Below, in pieces: positions 43,863-53,061 of a stretch of 64,000 nt of DNA (position 1 is its first letter; every line of letters starts with the position of its first letter). The stretch comes from Micromonospora coxensis (GTDB lineage: Bacteria > Actinomycetota > Actinomycetes > Mycobacteriales > Micromonosporaceae), in the NCBI RefSeq assembly GCF_900090295.1, contig NZ_LT607753.1:620001-684000 (forward strand), written 5' to 3'. The notes beneath the pieces are model-generated. The model made no database searches, had not been told where the DNA came from, and saw only the letters and a list, made by a program, of their open reading frames with translations. Position numbers and translations under genes: made by a program.

Positions 43863-44702
43863 GTGGTGACGGAGGGTGGCGGTTGTCGTTCTTCCTATGT
43901 GGAGGATGTCAGGAGGCTCGTACAGACGGTGTTCTCGGGGCTGTCCCCGCTGATCATCGAGGACGTGGCCGACGAGGGTGAGCGGATCGTGGTGCGGGCC
44001 CGGACGCAGCAGGACACCGCGGTCTGCTCGAGGTGCGGGGCCTCGTCGGGACGGGTCCACGGCTATCACCGGCGAACGGTGGCCGACGTTCCGGTCGACG
44101 GGCGGCGGGTGGTCGTCCGTGTGCGGGTGCGGCGTCTGGTGTGCCTCACGCGGGGCTGCCGCCACACCTTCCGCGAGCAGGTTCCCGGGGTGCTGGAGCG
44201 ATACCAGCGCCGCACGGCCCGTCTGAACAGGCAGATCAAAGCGGCGGTCAAGGAGTTAGCGGGCCGGGCGGGGTCACGTCTGCTGGCGATACTGGCCATG
44301 GGCCTGTCCCGTCACACGGCCCTGCGCGCCCTGCTGCGCATCCCGTTGCCCACCGGGCGGACGCCTCGTGTGATCGGTGTTGACGACTTCGCCCTGCGAT
44401 GGCGGCACCGCTACGCCACCGTGGTGATCGACGCCGAGACACACGAGCGGATCGAGGTACTGCCCGACCGCACCGCCGACACCCTGCAAGCGTGGCTGCG
44501 CGCACATCCCGGCGTCGAGGTCGTGTGCCGCGACGGCTCGGCCAAGTTTCTGGTCGACTACTCCGCGGTGGTCTTCGGCACGCTCGCGGATTTCCTCGGC
44601 GCGTTCTCCCTCAGCCGCGAGCGCACCGACGACGAGCGACACGCAGGACGACTGATCGGCACGGCCAGAGCCGACGGATGCCCGGCCGCCGCGGTCGGGT
44701 GA
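43863..44702 (+). pseudogene. Truncated ISL3 family transposase
   Basis: The N-terminal ~230 residues are ISL3-like: a zinc ribbon ([27 protein letters not shown]), a helix-turn-helix part ([27 protein letters not shown]) and the start of the DDE domain ([30 protein letters not shown]). After the second catalytic block (near 44545) the similarity stops and the frame continues ~50 codons in unrelated sequence to TGA 44702. At least 150 residues, including the catalytic Glu, are missing. The left end of the IS probably lies at 43800-43860, but I could not define the inverted repeats. Confidence 0.75.
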
Positions 44703-44778
44703 CCCGATCGCCCCCCACCCGCTGATCGCCTGCGCCCGCACCCTTGCGTCCGGACCGGTGGACGGGTATACATTCACC

Positions 44779-44796
44779 AACCTTAATAGTTAGGTT
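44779..44796. promoter_or_regulatory. AT-rich imperfect palindrome before the chitinase gene
   Basis: AACCTTAAT faces AGTTAGGTT (7 of 9 positions symmetric), in an AT-rich island 25-42 bases upstream of the TTG start. Such an island stands out in this GC-rich DNA and likely contains the promoter or operator of the chitinase gene. Confidence 0.35.
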
Positions 44797-44820
44797 TGTT
44801 AAGAGTTGGAGGTGGGCGCG

Positions 44821-47373
44821 TTGCGCACACGGACGTACCAGTGGCTCGGCAGCGCCGTCGTGGGCCTGCTGGCCGCGGCGACGGCGCTGGTCGCGGCCCC
44901 CGCCGCGCACTCCGCCGCCGTCGACGACGAGGCGTGCCGGCCCGACGGGCTGTACCGCACCCCGGGCGTGGCGGCGCCGTACTGCACCGTCTACGACACC
45001 GAGGGCCGGGAGAAGCTGGGCAACGGCCACTCCCGGCGGGTCATCGGCTACTTCACCAGCTGGCGCACCGGCCGCAACGGCGCACCGGCCTACCTGGCCC
45101 ACCAGATCCCGTGGGACAAGGTCACCCACGTCAACTACGCGTTCGCCCACGTCGACGCCGCCAACCGGATCTCCGTCGGCGACCCGAAGGCGGCGAACAA
45201 CCCGGCCACCAACATGACCTGGCCGGGTGTCGCCGGCGCCGAGATGGACCCGCAGTACGCCTACACCGGACACTTCAACCTGCTCAACAAGTACAAGAAG
45301 CGGCACCCGAACGTCCGTACGCTGATCAGCGTCGGCGGATGGGCCGAGACCGGCGGCTACTTCGACGCCGATGGCAAGCGGGTCGACGCCGGCGGCTTCT
45401 ACCGAATGACCACCACCGGCAGCAACACGGTCAACACCGCCGGCATCACCACCTTCGCCGACTCCGTGGTCACCTTCCTGCGCACCTACGGCCTCGACGG
45501 CGTGGACATCGACTACGAGTACCCCACCTCGAACAACAAGGCCGGCAACCCGCTGGACTTCGCCCAGGCCGACGCCAAACGCGCCGGACTCAACGCCTCC
45601 TACCAGGTGTTGATGCGCACGCTGCGGGAGAAGCTCGACGCCGCCGGCGCCACCGACGGCAAGCACTACCTGCTCACCGTGGCCGCTCCCGCCTCCGGCT
45701 GGCTGCTGCGCGGGATGGAGTCGCACCAGGCGTTGCAGTACCTCGACTACGTCAACATCATGTCGTACGACCTGCACGGCTCCTGGAACCACTTCGTCGG
45801 CCCCAACGCCGCGCTGTACGACAACGGCGACGACGCCGAACTGGCCGCCGGCGGGGTGTACGGGGCGTACGGCAACATCGGCTACCTCAACACCGACTGG
45901 GCGTACCACTACTTCCGCGGCGCGATGCCCAGCGGGCGGATCAACATCGGCGTGCCCTACTACACCCGCGGCTGGCAGGGGGTCACCGGCGGCACCAACG
46001 GACTGTGGGGCCGCGCCGCCCTGCCGGACCAGACCAAGTGCCCGCCCGGCACCGGCGCCTCGATCGGCTCCACCACCCCGTGCGGCAACGGCGCCGTCGG
46101 CATCGACAACCTGTGGCACGACCTGGACGACACCGGCCGGGAGGTGCCGGCGGGCGCGAACCCGATGTGGCACGCCAAGAACCTGGAGCGGGGCATCACC
46201 GGCGACTACCTGTCCGCGTACGGGCTGACCCCGGCCACCGACCCGGCCGACCGGATCGCCGGCAGCTACGCCCGAAACTACTCCTCCGCGCTGGTCGCGC
46301 CGTGGCTGTGGAACGCGCAGAAGAACGTCTTCCTGTCCACCGAGGACGAACAGTCCCTCGGCGCGAAGGCCGACTACGTGGTGGACAAGGGCATCGGCGG
46401 GGTGATGATCTGGGAACTCGCCGGTGACTACGACTACGACTCCGCCAAGGGCCAGTACGGCATCGGCGACACCCTGACCAGCCTGCTGCACGACAAGTTC
46501 ACCGGCGCCCCCGCGTACGGGGCACGACGCGCCAGCACCACGCTGCCCACCCGGACGATCGCCGTCACCGCGACGATGGGCGGCTTCGCCCTCGGCGACA
46601 GCAACTACCCGATCAACCCGGAGCTGCGGCTGACCAACAACAGCGGCAGCCCCATCCCGGCCGGGGCCCAGCTGGAATTCGACTACCCGACCACCACGCC
46701 GACACTGACCCAGCAGTCCGGCTGGGCGCTGACCACGGTCTCCACCGGACACACCGGCGGCAACGCGGGCGGGCTCAAGGGCGTGCACCACCGGGTACGG
46801 CTCACCGTGCCGGCCGCCATCGCCCCGGGGGCGTCCGCCGAGGTGACGCTGAACTACCAGCTGCCGATCGCCGGCCCGGCCAACTTCACCCTCGCCTTCG
46901 GCGGCCAGACGTACGCGCTGGCCAGCGACTTCGGCCGGGGCGGCGTGGCGGTGACGCCGAGCCCGAGCAGCTCCGGCTCACCGGGCGGCGGCGCCTGCAC
47001 CGCGCCCGCCTGGGCCGCCGGCACCGCCTACTCCGGCGGCGCGCGGGTCTCGTACGCCGGGCATACCTGGAGCGCGAAGTGGTGGACGCAGGGTGAGACG
47101 CCCGGCAGCGCCGCCGTCTGGGCCGACGAGGGCGCCTGCGCCGCGCCGTCGCCGACCGTCTCCCCCACCGGCTCACCGACCGTCTCCCCCACGGTCAGCC
47201 CGTCGCCGACCGGTGGGGCGTGCACCGCGCCGGCCTGGTCGGCGGCGACCGCGTACTCCGGCGGGGCGGTGGTCTCCCACGACGGTCACCGGTGGACGTC
47301 GCGCTGGTGGACCCAGGGCGACGTGCCAGGGGCGAACAGCCAGAACGTCTGGACCGACAACGGATCCTGCTGA
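44821..47373 (+). CDS. Secreted GH18 chitinase with C-terminal tandem CBM5/12 modules
   Basis: TTG 44821 lies 8 bases after GGAGG; 850 residues. A Sec signal peptide (VVGLLAAATALVAAPAAHSA) precedes the GH18 barrel (~55-560): RRVIGYFTSW, VRTLISVGGWAE, the active-site DGVDIDYEYP with the catalytic Glu, and VNIMSYDLHGSWN. A ~130-residue beta domain follows (LRLTNNSGSPIPAG, VTLNYQLPI). Two chitin-binding CBM5/12 modules (CTAPAWAAGTAYSGGARVSY and CTAPAWSAATAYSGGAVVSH) are separated by a Pro/Thr/Ser linker of PTVSPT repeats. It degrades chitin outside the cell. It is monocistronic, with a strong terminator. Confidence 0.93.
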   Translation: MRTRTYQWLGSAVVGLLAAATALVAAPAAHSAAVDDEACRPDGLYRTPGVAAPYCTVYDTEGREKLGNGHSRRVIGYFTSWRTGRNGAPAYLAHQIPWDKVTHVNYAFAHVDAANRISVGDPKAANNPATNMTWPGVAGAEMDPQYAYTGHFNLLNKYKKRHPNVRTLISVGGWAETGGYFDADGKRVDAGGFYRMTTTGSNTVNTAGITTFADSVVTFLRTYGLDGVDIDYEYPTSNNKAGNPLDFAQADAKRAGLNASYQVLMRTLREKLDAAGATDGKHYLLTVAAPASGWLLRGMESHQALQYLDYVNIMSYDLHGSWNHFVGPNAALYDNGDDAELAAGGVYGAYGNIGYLNTDWAYHYFRGAMPSGRINIGVPYYTRGWQGVTGGTNGLWGRAALPDQTKCPPGTGASIGSTTPCGNGAVGIDNLWHDLDDTGREVPAGANPMWHAKNLERGITGDYLSAYGLTPATDPADRIAGSYARNYSSALVAPWLWNAQKNVFLSTEDEQSLGAKADYVVDKGIGGVMIWELAGDYDYDSAKGQYGIGDTLTSLLHDKFTGAPAYGARRASTTLPTRTIAVTATMGGFALGDSNYPINPELRLTNNSGSPIPAGAQLEFDYPTTTPTLTQQSGWALTTVSTGHTGGNAGGLKGVHHRVRLTVPAAIAPGASAEVTLNYQLPIAGPANFTLAFGGQTYALASDFGRGGVAVTPSPSSSGSPGGGACTAPAWAAGTAYSGGARVSYAGHTWSAKWWTQGETPGSAAVWADEGACAAPSPTVSPTGSPTVSPTVSPSPTGGACTAPAWSAATAYSGGAVVSHDGHRWTSRWWTQGDVPGANSQNVWTDNGSC

Positions 47374-47379
47374 CCGACC

Positions 47380-47415
47380 CGGGGCGGGTCGCGGGAACAC
47401 CCGCGACCCGCCCCG
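47380..47415 (+). terminator. Strong terminator after the chitinase gene
   Basis: A perfect 16-bp stem (47380-47395 with 47400-47415) around an AACA tetraloop, beginning 7 bases after the stop codon. Confidence 0.8.
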
Positions 47416-47588
47416 ATCCCTGTCCCGCCGCCGTGCGGACGCCCGGTGCGCCTGCGGGCAGGTGGGGGCGCGCGGTGGCGCCGAGATGGGCCGATCTGCC
47501 CTGGTGTGCCGGTGACGACCGGCGGACGCTCAAGGAGGGAGCAGGGCTCCTTCGCCCACGTCGCAGCGACGATCGGAGGGCAGAGACC

Positions 47589-48599
47589 ATGTCCACGGTG
47601 ACCACGACGAGACCCACCACCGCCGGCCGGGCGGGCGGCGGTGTGCTCCGCGACGAGACGACCGCGCCCGCGCCCCGCCGCCGCCCGCCGGACCCGTCCA
47701 CCGCCGCCGTCGGCGGGACGGTGTGGCAGGTGCAGGTCCGCACCCGACTCGACGATCTCCAGCGGCAACTGCGGGCCCTGGAGTCGCACGACGCGGCGAA
47801 CGCCGACCGGGCCGCCGAGCTGCGGCAGCAACTCGCCGGGGTGGAGTCGGTCCTCGGCCGCGGCGGCGTTCTGGAGTGGCTGCGCGGCGGCAGCGTCGAG
47901 TACGCCTGGCGGACCGTGCACGCGGTGGAGCGCGGCATGGTGGACCTGCGCACGCCGCAGGAGCTGACCGGGCTGCTACCGGCCTACCAGGCCTCGGCCG
48001 CGCAGTTCCTCAAGGCGGACCACCCGGCGCGAACCGCGTTCGACGCCACCGCCGACCGCGCCGACCCGGCGCTGCTGCGGGCGAAGGTGCAGACGCTGCT
48101 GCTCTGCTACCACCGGGCCTCGGACGAGTTCCACGAGTCGGTGCGGCACCTGCGCAACCGGATGCTGGGTCTGTCGCTGGTCGCGCTGGCCGTCGAGACG
48201 CTGATGGTGCTGGCGCAGTGGCGCAGCCCCGACGTCCGGCTGATCGAGGCGCCGGCCGACGCCGCGGGGGTGCCGGCGTGGCGGCTGCTGCTGTTCGTGC
48301 TGGCCGCCGGGGCGCTGGGCGCGTTCGTCAGCGCCCTGCCCACGATGATCACGTCGAGGTCCGGCGGGGTGCCGTACAAGCTGCCGTTGCAGCAGGGACT
48401 GCTGAAGCTGGCGGTCGGCCCGCTGGTCGCGGTCGTCGGGATCATGCTGGTGATCGGCGGTCTGGTGGAGACGACGGTGGGCAGCACGGGCGCGCTGCTG
48501 GCCCTGGCCGTCGTCTTCGGCGCCGGGCAGCAGGCGGTCACCGGATACGCCGACCGCAAGGCCGCGACCCTGCTGAGCCCGGTCACCCCGAAGGACTGA
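47589..48599 (+). CDS. Membrane protein with N-terminal coiled coil, unknown function
   Basis: ATG 47589 has GGAGGG 8 bases upstream; 336 residues. After a Pro/Thr-rich disordered start there is a coiled coil (~50-90, VRTRLDDLQRQLRALESHD, AAELRQQLAGVESVL) and a helical cytosolic domain. Four membrane segments follow (LGLSLVALAVETLMVL, LLLFVLAAGALGAFVSAL, VGPLVAVVGIMLVIGGLV, LLALAVVFGAGQQAV). I recognise no family. It is probably a monocistronic gene between the chitinase and a convergent SDR gene. Confidence 0.65.
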   Translation: MSTVTTTRPTTAGRAGGGVLRDETTAPAPRRRPPDPSTAAVGGTVWQVQVRTRLDDLQRQLRALESHDAANADRAAELRQQLAGVESVLGRGGVLEWLRGGSVEYAWRTVHAVERGMVDLRTPQELTGLLPAYQASAAQFLKADHPARTAFDATADRADPALLRAKVQTLLLCYHRASDEFHESVRHLRNRMLGLSLVALAVETLMVLAQWRSPDVRLIEAPADAAGVPAWRLLLFVLAAGALGAFVSALPTMITSRSGGVPYKLPLQQGLLKLAVGPLVAVVGIMLVIGGLVETTVGSTGALLALAVVFGAGQQAVTGYADRKAATLLSPVTPKD

Positions 48600-48611
48600 C
48601 CGGCGCCGGGT

Positions 48612-48631
48612 CGCCCCGGACGATCGGGGCG
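48612..48631. terminator. Short hairpin between convergent genes
   Basis: A 7-bp stem (CGCCCCG with CGGGGCG) and 6-nt loop, 12 bases after the membrane-protein stop and 47 bases from the SDR stop. It is weaker than the others in the window. Confidence 0.4.
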
Positions 48632-48678
48632 GGGCCGCCACGAACCGACCGGGCCGGAACCCCGTCCCCGACCGGAGG

Positions 48679-49440
48679 TCACGGCATGACGAGGCCGCCG
48701 TCGACGGGGATGGTCGCCCCGGTCACGTACGACGAGGCGTCGCTGGCCAGCCAGACGAGCGTGGCGGCGAGTTCCTCGTGCTCGCCGAGACGCCCCGCCG
48801 GGGCCATCGCCTTGACCATCTCGAAGGTGCCCGGCTGGAGCTGGTCGCTCATCTCGGAGGCGAAGAAGCCGGGGGCGATGCAGTTGACCCGGATGCCCTT
48901 GCGCCCGGTCCACTGGGCGGCCAGGTCCCGGGTCAGGCCGATGACGCCGGCCTTGCTGGAGGCGTACGCGGCCTGCGGGATGCCGCCGGGGCGCAGGCCG
49001 ATGACGCTGGAGATGTTGACGATGGCGCCGCCGCCGGTGGCCGCCCGGGCGAACGCCTGGGCCATCCAGTAGCTGCCCATCAGGTTGACGTCGACGACGG
49101 CGCGGAACTGCTCCGGGGTCTCCCGGGTGGCGGGGACGGCCGTGCCGACTCCGGCGTTGTTGACCAGCACGTCCACCCGCCCGAAGTGCTCGATCGCGGT
49201 CGCCACCAGCGCCTCGCAGTCCTCGGGCCGGCTCACGTCGGTGGCCCGGGCGGCGTACCGGCGGCCGGCGGCCTCGACCAGCGCACCGGTCTCCGGCAGC
49301 CGCTCCACACGGCGGGCGCCGAGCACGACGTCGGCGCCGGCCTCGGCGAGCGCGCGGGCGAACGACACCCCGAGGCCGGAGGAGGCGCCGGTCACCACGG
49401 CGACCTTCCCGTCGAGGCGGAACCGGTCCATCACGCTCAC
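48679..49440 (-). CDS. SDR family oxidoreductase, FabG-like
   Basis: Start GTG 49440 has GAGGAG 7 bases upstream; ATG 49431 is an alternative. The ~253 residues contain TGASSGLGVSFA, LGARRVERL (Arg favouring NADPH), LVNNAGVGTA, the catalytic Ser in NISSVIG, YASSK for Tyr/Lys, and GATIPVDGGLVMP at the end. It is divergent from an acyl-CoA dehydrogenase gene with a TetR palindrome in between, so it probably acts on a 3-oxo/3-hydroxyacyl intermediate in the same pathway. Substrate is inferred only. Confidence 0.85.
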   Translation of the reverse strand: MSVMDRFRLDGKVAVVTGASSGLGVSFARALAEAGADVVLGARRVERLPETGALVEAAGRRYAARATDVSRPEDCEALVATAIEHFGRVDVLVNNAGVGTAVPATRETPEQFRAVVDVNLMGSYWMAQAFARAATGGGAIVNISSVIGLRPGGIPQAAYASSKAGVIGLTRDLAAQWTGRKGIRVNCIAPGFFASEMSDQLQPGTFEMVKAMAPAGRLGEHEELAATLVWLASDASSYVTGATIPVDGGLVMP

Positions 49441-49476
49441 CCTGGTGCTCCTCACGGTCTTCACTGCTCTGGACGT

Positions 49477-49496
49477 CATACCGACCAGCCGGTATG
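49477..49496. promoter_or_regulatory. TetR operator CATACCG-N6-CGGTATG
   Basis: A perfect 7-6-7 inverted repeat lies between the divergent SDR and acyl-CoA dehydrogenase genes. Its ATACCG/CGGTAT half-sites are typical of TetR regulators of fatty acyl-CoA metabolism. The TetR encoded at 50765 in the rightward operon is the natural ligand-responsive binder, able to control both directions. Confidence 0.7.
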
Positions 49497-49553
49497 TTCA
49501 GCGTCCGGCGACGGTAGCGAGCCGCCGACACGCGCGTCAATGGGGAGACAGCC

Positions 49554-50768
49554 ATGGACTTCGAACCGACCGCCCGAGCCGCCGAGCACCTGAAGCGGCT
49601 CCAGGAGTTCATGGACGAGCACGTCTACCCGGCCGAGGCGGTCTACGCCGCGCAGCGCGCCGAACTCGCGGCGGCCGGCAACCGCCACCACCTGCCTGCC
49701 GTGGTCGAGGACCTCAAGGCCGAGGCCCGCCGCCGTGGGCTGTGGAACCTCTTCCTGCCCGACGTCTCCGGCCTGACCAACGTGGAGTACGCCCCCCTCG
49801 CCGAGCTGATGGGCCGCTCCATCGACCTCGCCCCCGAGGCCACCAACTGCGCGGCGCCGGACACCGGCAACATGGAGATCCTGCACATGTTCGGCACCGC
49901 CGAGCACAAGGAACGCTGGCTGCGTCCGCTGCTCGACGGCGAGATCCGCTCCGCCTTCGCGATGACCGAGCCGGACGTGGCCTCCAGCGACGCCACCAAC
50001 ATCTCGACCCGCATCGAGCGCGACGGCGACTCGTACGTGATCAACGGCCGCAAGTGGTGGACCACCGGCATCGCCGACCCCCGCTGCCGGATCATGATCG
50101 TGATGGGCAAGACCGACCCGTCGGCCGACACCCACCGGCAGCAGTCGATGATCCTGGTGCCGGTGGACACCCCCGGCGTCGAGGTGGTCCGCTCGCTGCC
50201 CGTCTTCGGCTACCACGACCAGCACGGCCACGGCGAGGTGGTCTTCACCGACGTGCGGGTACCCGCGTCGCACCTGCTCGGCGAGGAGGGCGGCGGCTTC
50301 GCCCTCGCCCAGGCCCGGCTCGGCCCCGGCCGCATCCACCACTGCATGCGCGCCATCGGCCTGGCCGAACGCGCGCTGAGCCTGCTCGTACGGCGCGCCA
50401 CCAGCCGGGTCGCCTTCGGGCAGGAACTCGCCCGCCAGGGCGTGGTCCAGCAGCAGATCGCCGAGTCGCGGATGGCCATCGAGCAGGCCCGGCTGCTCAC
50501 CCTCAAGGCCGCCTGGATGATCGACCGGTACGGCGCGAAGAACGCCCGCACCGAGATCGCCGCCATCAAGGTCATCGCTCCCCGGGTGGCCCTGGAGGTC
50601 GTCGACCGGGCGATCCAGGTGCACGGCGGCGCCGGCGTCTCCGACGACTTCCCGCTCGCCGCGATGTACGCCGGGGCCCGTACCCTGCGCATCGCCGACG
50701 GGCCGGACGAGGTGCACGTGCGCGACGTGGCCCGGCGCGAGATCCGCCGGCACCTGGAGTCGCGGTGA
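49554..50768 (+). CDS. Acyl-CoA dehydrogenase family protein
   Basis: A 404-residue flavoprotein with the full acyl-CoA dehydrogenase layout. The N-terminal helices start [20 protein letters not shown]. The FAD/substrate motif is [16 protein letters not shown], the middle beta domain has [14 protein letters not shown], and the C-terminal helices contain [22 protein letters not shown]. It resembles the ACAD10/11-like group. It is the first gene of a coupled operon (TetR and carboxyltransferase follow with GTGA/ATGA overlaps) and would oxidise an acyl-CoA in beta-oxidation or a branched pathway. Confidence 0.9.
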   Translation: MDFEPTARAAEHLKRLQEFMDEHVYPAEAVYAAQRAELAAAGNRHHLPAVVEDLKAEARRRGLWNLFLPDVSGLTNVEYAPLAELMGRSIDLAPEATNCAAPDTGNMEILHMFGTAEHKERWLRPLLDGEIRSAFAMTEPDVASSDATNISTRIERDGDSYVINGRKWWTTGIADPRCRIMIVMGKTDPSADTHRQQSMILVPVDTPGVEVVRSLPVFGYHDQHGHGEVVFTDVRVPASHLLGEEGGGFALAQARLGPGRIHHCMRAIGLAERALSLLVRRATSRVAFGQELARQGVVQQQIAESRMAIEQARLLTLKAAWMIDRYGAKNARTEIAAIKVIAPRVALEVVDRAIQVHGGAGVSDDFPLAAMYAGARTLRIADGPDEVHVRDVARREIRRHLESR

Positions 50769-51433
50769 CCGCAGCACCCACCGAGCCGATCAGCCGGCGG
50801 CGCGCGCCGCGCGGGTCGGCCCGGCGCAACATCGTCGCGGCGGCCACCGAGCTGTTCGCCCGGCGTGGCTACGAGGCGACCAGCGTCCAGGAGATCGTCG
50901 CGGCGGCGGCGGTCACCAAGGGCGCCCTCTACCACTGGTTCGGCTCGAAGTCGGAGCTGCTCACCAGCATCTACCGGGAGCTGCTCGCGGAGCAGACCGC
51001 GCGGCTGCGCGAGATCGCCGACGGCCCCGGGCCGGTCGCGGAACGGCTGCGCGCCGCCGCCGCCGACGTCGTCGCGCACACCGCCGCGCACGTCGACGAG
51101 CTGACCGTCTGGGCCCGTTCGGCGCACCTGATCGACGGGGAGCACGCCGACGCCACCCGCCGGGAGCGCCGCCGCTACCACGACCTGTTCCGCGACCTGG
51201 TCCTGGAAGGGCAGAGCGCCGGCGTGGTCCGCACCGACGTCTCCGCCACGGTGATCACCCACACCTTCCTCAGCGCCCTGGGCAACACGCACACCTGGTT
51301 CCACCCGGACGGGCCGTTGACCTTCACCGAGGTCGGCCACCAGCTCGTCGCGCTCTTCGTCGGCGGCCTGCGGCCACCCGAGCCGTCCGCCTCCCCCACG
51401 CCCGCCGACGACCGGTCCGAGCCGCGCGCATGA
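50765..51433 (+). CDS. TetR family regulator of the acyl-CoA operon
   Basis: GTG 50765 overlaps the dehydrogenase stop; 222 residues. The helix-turn-helix (residues ~17-65) has [42 protein letters not shown] as its two halves. A C-terminal ligand-binding domain has [16 protein letters not shown]. It should bind the palindrome 1.3 kb upstream at 49477-49496 and respond to an acyl-CoA or drug-like ligand. It overlaps the carboxyltransferase gene by 4 nt. Confidence 0.88.
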   Translation: MTAAPTEPISRRRAPRGSARRNIVAAATELFARRGYEATSVQEIVAAAAVTKGALYHWFGSKSELLTSIYRELLAEQTARLREIADGPGPVAERLRAAAADVVAHTAAHVDELTVWARSAHLIDGEHADATRRERRRYHDLFRDLVLEGQSAGVVRTDVSATVITHTFLSALGNTHTWFHPDGPLTFTEVGHQLVALFVGGLRPPEPSASPTPADDRSEPRA

Positions 51434-52929
51434 GCGGGGAGCCGGCCACCGACCCGGTCCGGCCCGAGCTGGCCGAGGCCCTGCGCCGGCAGGCCGGGTT
51501 GCGCGACGACGCCCGCGCCGAGGCGACGGCGAAGCGGCACGCGGCGGGCCGGCGCACCGTACGGGAGAACCTCGCGGACCTCGTCGACGACGGCACCTGG
51601 CTGGAGTACGGCGGCCTGGCGGTGGCCGCCCAGCGGTCCCGCCGGCCGCTCGCGGACCTCGCCCAGACGACTCCCGCCGACGGCGTCGTCGTCGGCGTGG
51701 GCCGGGTGGCCGGCCGGCGCGTCGGCGCGGTGGCGTACGACTACACCGTCCTCGCCGGCACCCAGGGCGTCACCGGGCACCGCAAGACCGACCGGCTGCT
51801 CGACGTCGCCGCGCGCGAAGGACTGCCGGTCGTCGTCTTCGCCGAGGGCGGCGGCGGCCGGCCCAGCGACACCGACCACCCCACCGTGGCGGGCCTGGAG
51901 CTGACCACCTTCGCGTCGCTGGCCCGGCTGCCGTCGCTGCGGATCGGGATCGCGGCCGGCTGGTGCTTCGCCGGCAACGCGGCGCTGCTGGGCATGTGCG
52001 ACGTCACCGTCGGGGTCGCGGGCGCCAGCATCGGCATGGGCGGACCGGCCATGGTGGAGGCGGCCGGGCTCGGCGTCGTCGCCCCGCAGGACATCGGACC
52101 GCTCGACGTGCACCTGGCCAGCGGCGCCGTCGACCTGCCCGCGGCCGACGACGCCGACGCGGTGCGGCTGGCCCGCACCGTGCTCGGCCTGGCCGACGGC
52201 GAACCCACCGAGGAGCGGCACGCCGACCAGCGGCGGTTGCGCGACGTGCTGCCGGAGAGCCGGCGTCGCGCCTACGACGTGCGCGCCGTGCTGCGGCTGC
52301 TGTTCGACCTCGACTCCGTGCTGGAGCTGCGGGAGCGGCACGGCCGGTCCCTGGTGACCGCCCTGGCCCGGCTCGGCGGGCGTCCGGTGGGCGTGATCGC
52401 CAACAATCCGCTGCACCGGGCCGGGGCCATCGACGCCACCGCCGCCGGCAAGGCCACCCGGTTCCTGCGGCTGTGCGAGCGGATGGACCTGGCCGTGGTC
52501 AGCCTCTGCGACACCCCGGGCATCATGGTCGGCCCGGACGCCGAGCGCACCGGGCTGGTCCGGGCGGTGGGCGACCTGTTCGCCGCCGGCGCGTCGCTGC
52601 GCACCCCGCTGGCGACCGTGGTGCTGCGCAAGGCGTACGGGCTCGGCGCGATGGCGATGGCCGGGGGCAGCTTCCACTCCACCCGCCTCACCCTCGCCTG
52701 GCCGACCGGCGAGGTGGGCGCGATGGGCCTGGAGGGCGCGGTGCGCCTGGCGCACCGTCGGGAACTGGCCGCCATCGCCGACGACGCCGCGCGCGAACGC
52801 CGCCACGACGAGCTGGTCGCGCTCGCCTACGAACGCGGGCGGGCGTTGTCGGCGGCGGCGAGCTTCGAACTCGACGACGTCGTCGACCCGGCGCAGACCC
52901 GGGACCGGCTGCTCGCCGCGCTCTTCTGA
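51430..52929 (+). CDS. Acyl-CoA carboxylase carboxyltransferase (beta subunit-like)
   Basis: A 499-residue crotonase-fold carboxyltransferase. The N-terminal half has VRENLADLVDDGTWLEYGGLA and DGVVVGVGRVAGRRVGAVAYD; the oxyanion blocks are ASIGMGGPAMVEAAGLG and CDTPGIMVGPDAE. The C-terminal half has GSFHSTRLTLAWPTGEVGAMGLEG. Such proteins transfer CO2 from carboxybiotin to an acyl-CoA. No biotin carboxylase is nearby, so it must share one or have a decarboxylase-like role. It overlaps the TetR gene by 4 nt. Confidence 0.85.
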   Translation: MSGEPATDPVRPELAEALRRQAGLRDDARAEATAKRHAAGRRTVRENLADLVDDGTWLEYGGLAVAAQRSRRPLADLAQTTPADGVVVGVGRVAGRRVGAVAYDYTVLAGTQGVTGHRKTDRLLDVAAREGLPVVVFAEGGGGRPSDTDHPTVAGLELTTFASLARLPSLRIGIAAGWCFAGNAALLGMCDVTVGVAGASIGMGGPAMVEAAGLGVVAPQDIGPLDVHLASGAVDLPAADDADAVRLARTVLGLADGEPTEERHADQRRLRDVLPESRRRAYDVRAVLRLLFDLDSVLELRERHGRSLVTALARLGGRPVGVIANNPLHRAGAIDATAAGKATRFLRLCERMDLAVVSLCDTPGIMVGPDAERTGLVRAVGDLFAAGASLRTPLATVVLRKAYGLGAMAMAGGSFHSTRLTLAWPTGEVGAMGLEGAVRLAHRRELAAIADDAARERRHDELVALAYERGRALSAAASFELDDVVDPAQTRDRLLAALF

Positions 52930-53061
52930 CGCGCCGACCTCGCGCGACCGCAGTTTCCGTCCCCGCCCACCGCGACCTGCCCGCTTTCGCATTGCAGTTG
53001 CATCGTGAAACCGGGTACGGTGGTCGCGTTGCACTCGTATTGCCAAGGGACGGGGCCGCTG

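Noticed and set aside
52930..53061. A rifamycin-associated element ahead of the phosphotransferase gene
   Set aside because: I could not match the known element with confidence by eye, so I list it only as a check.
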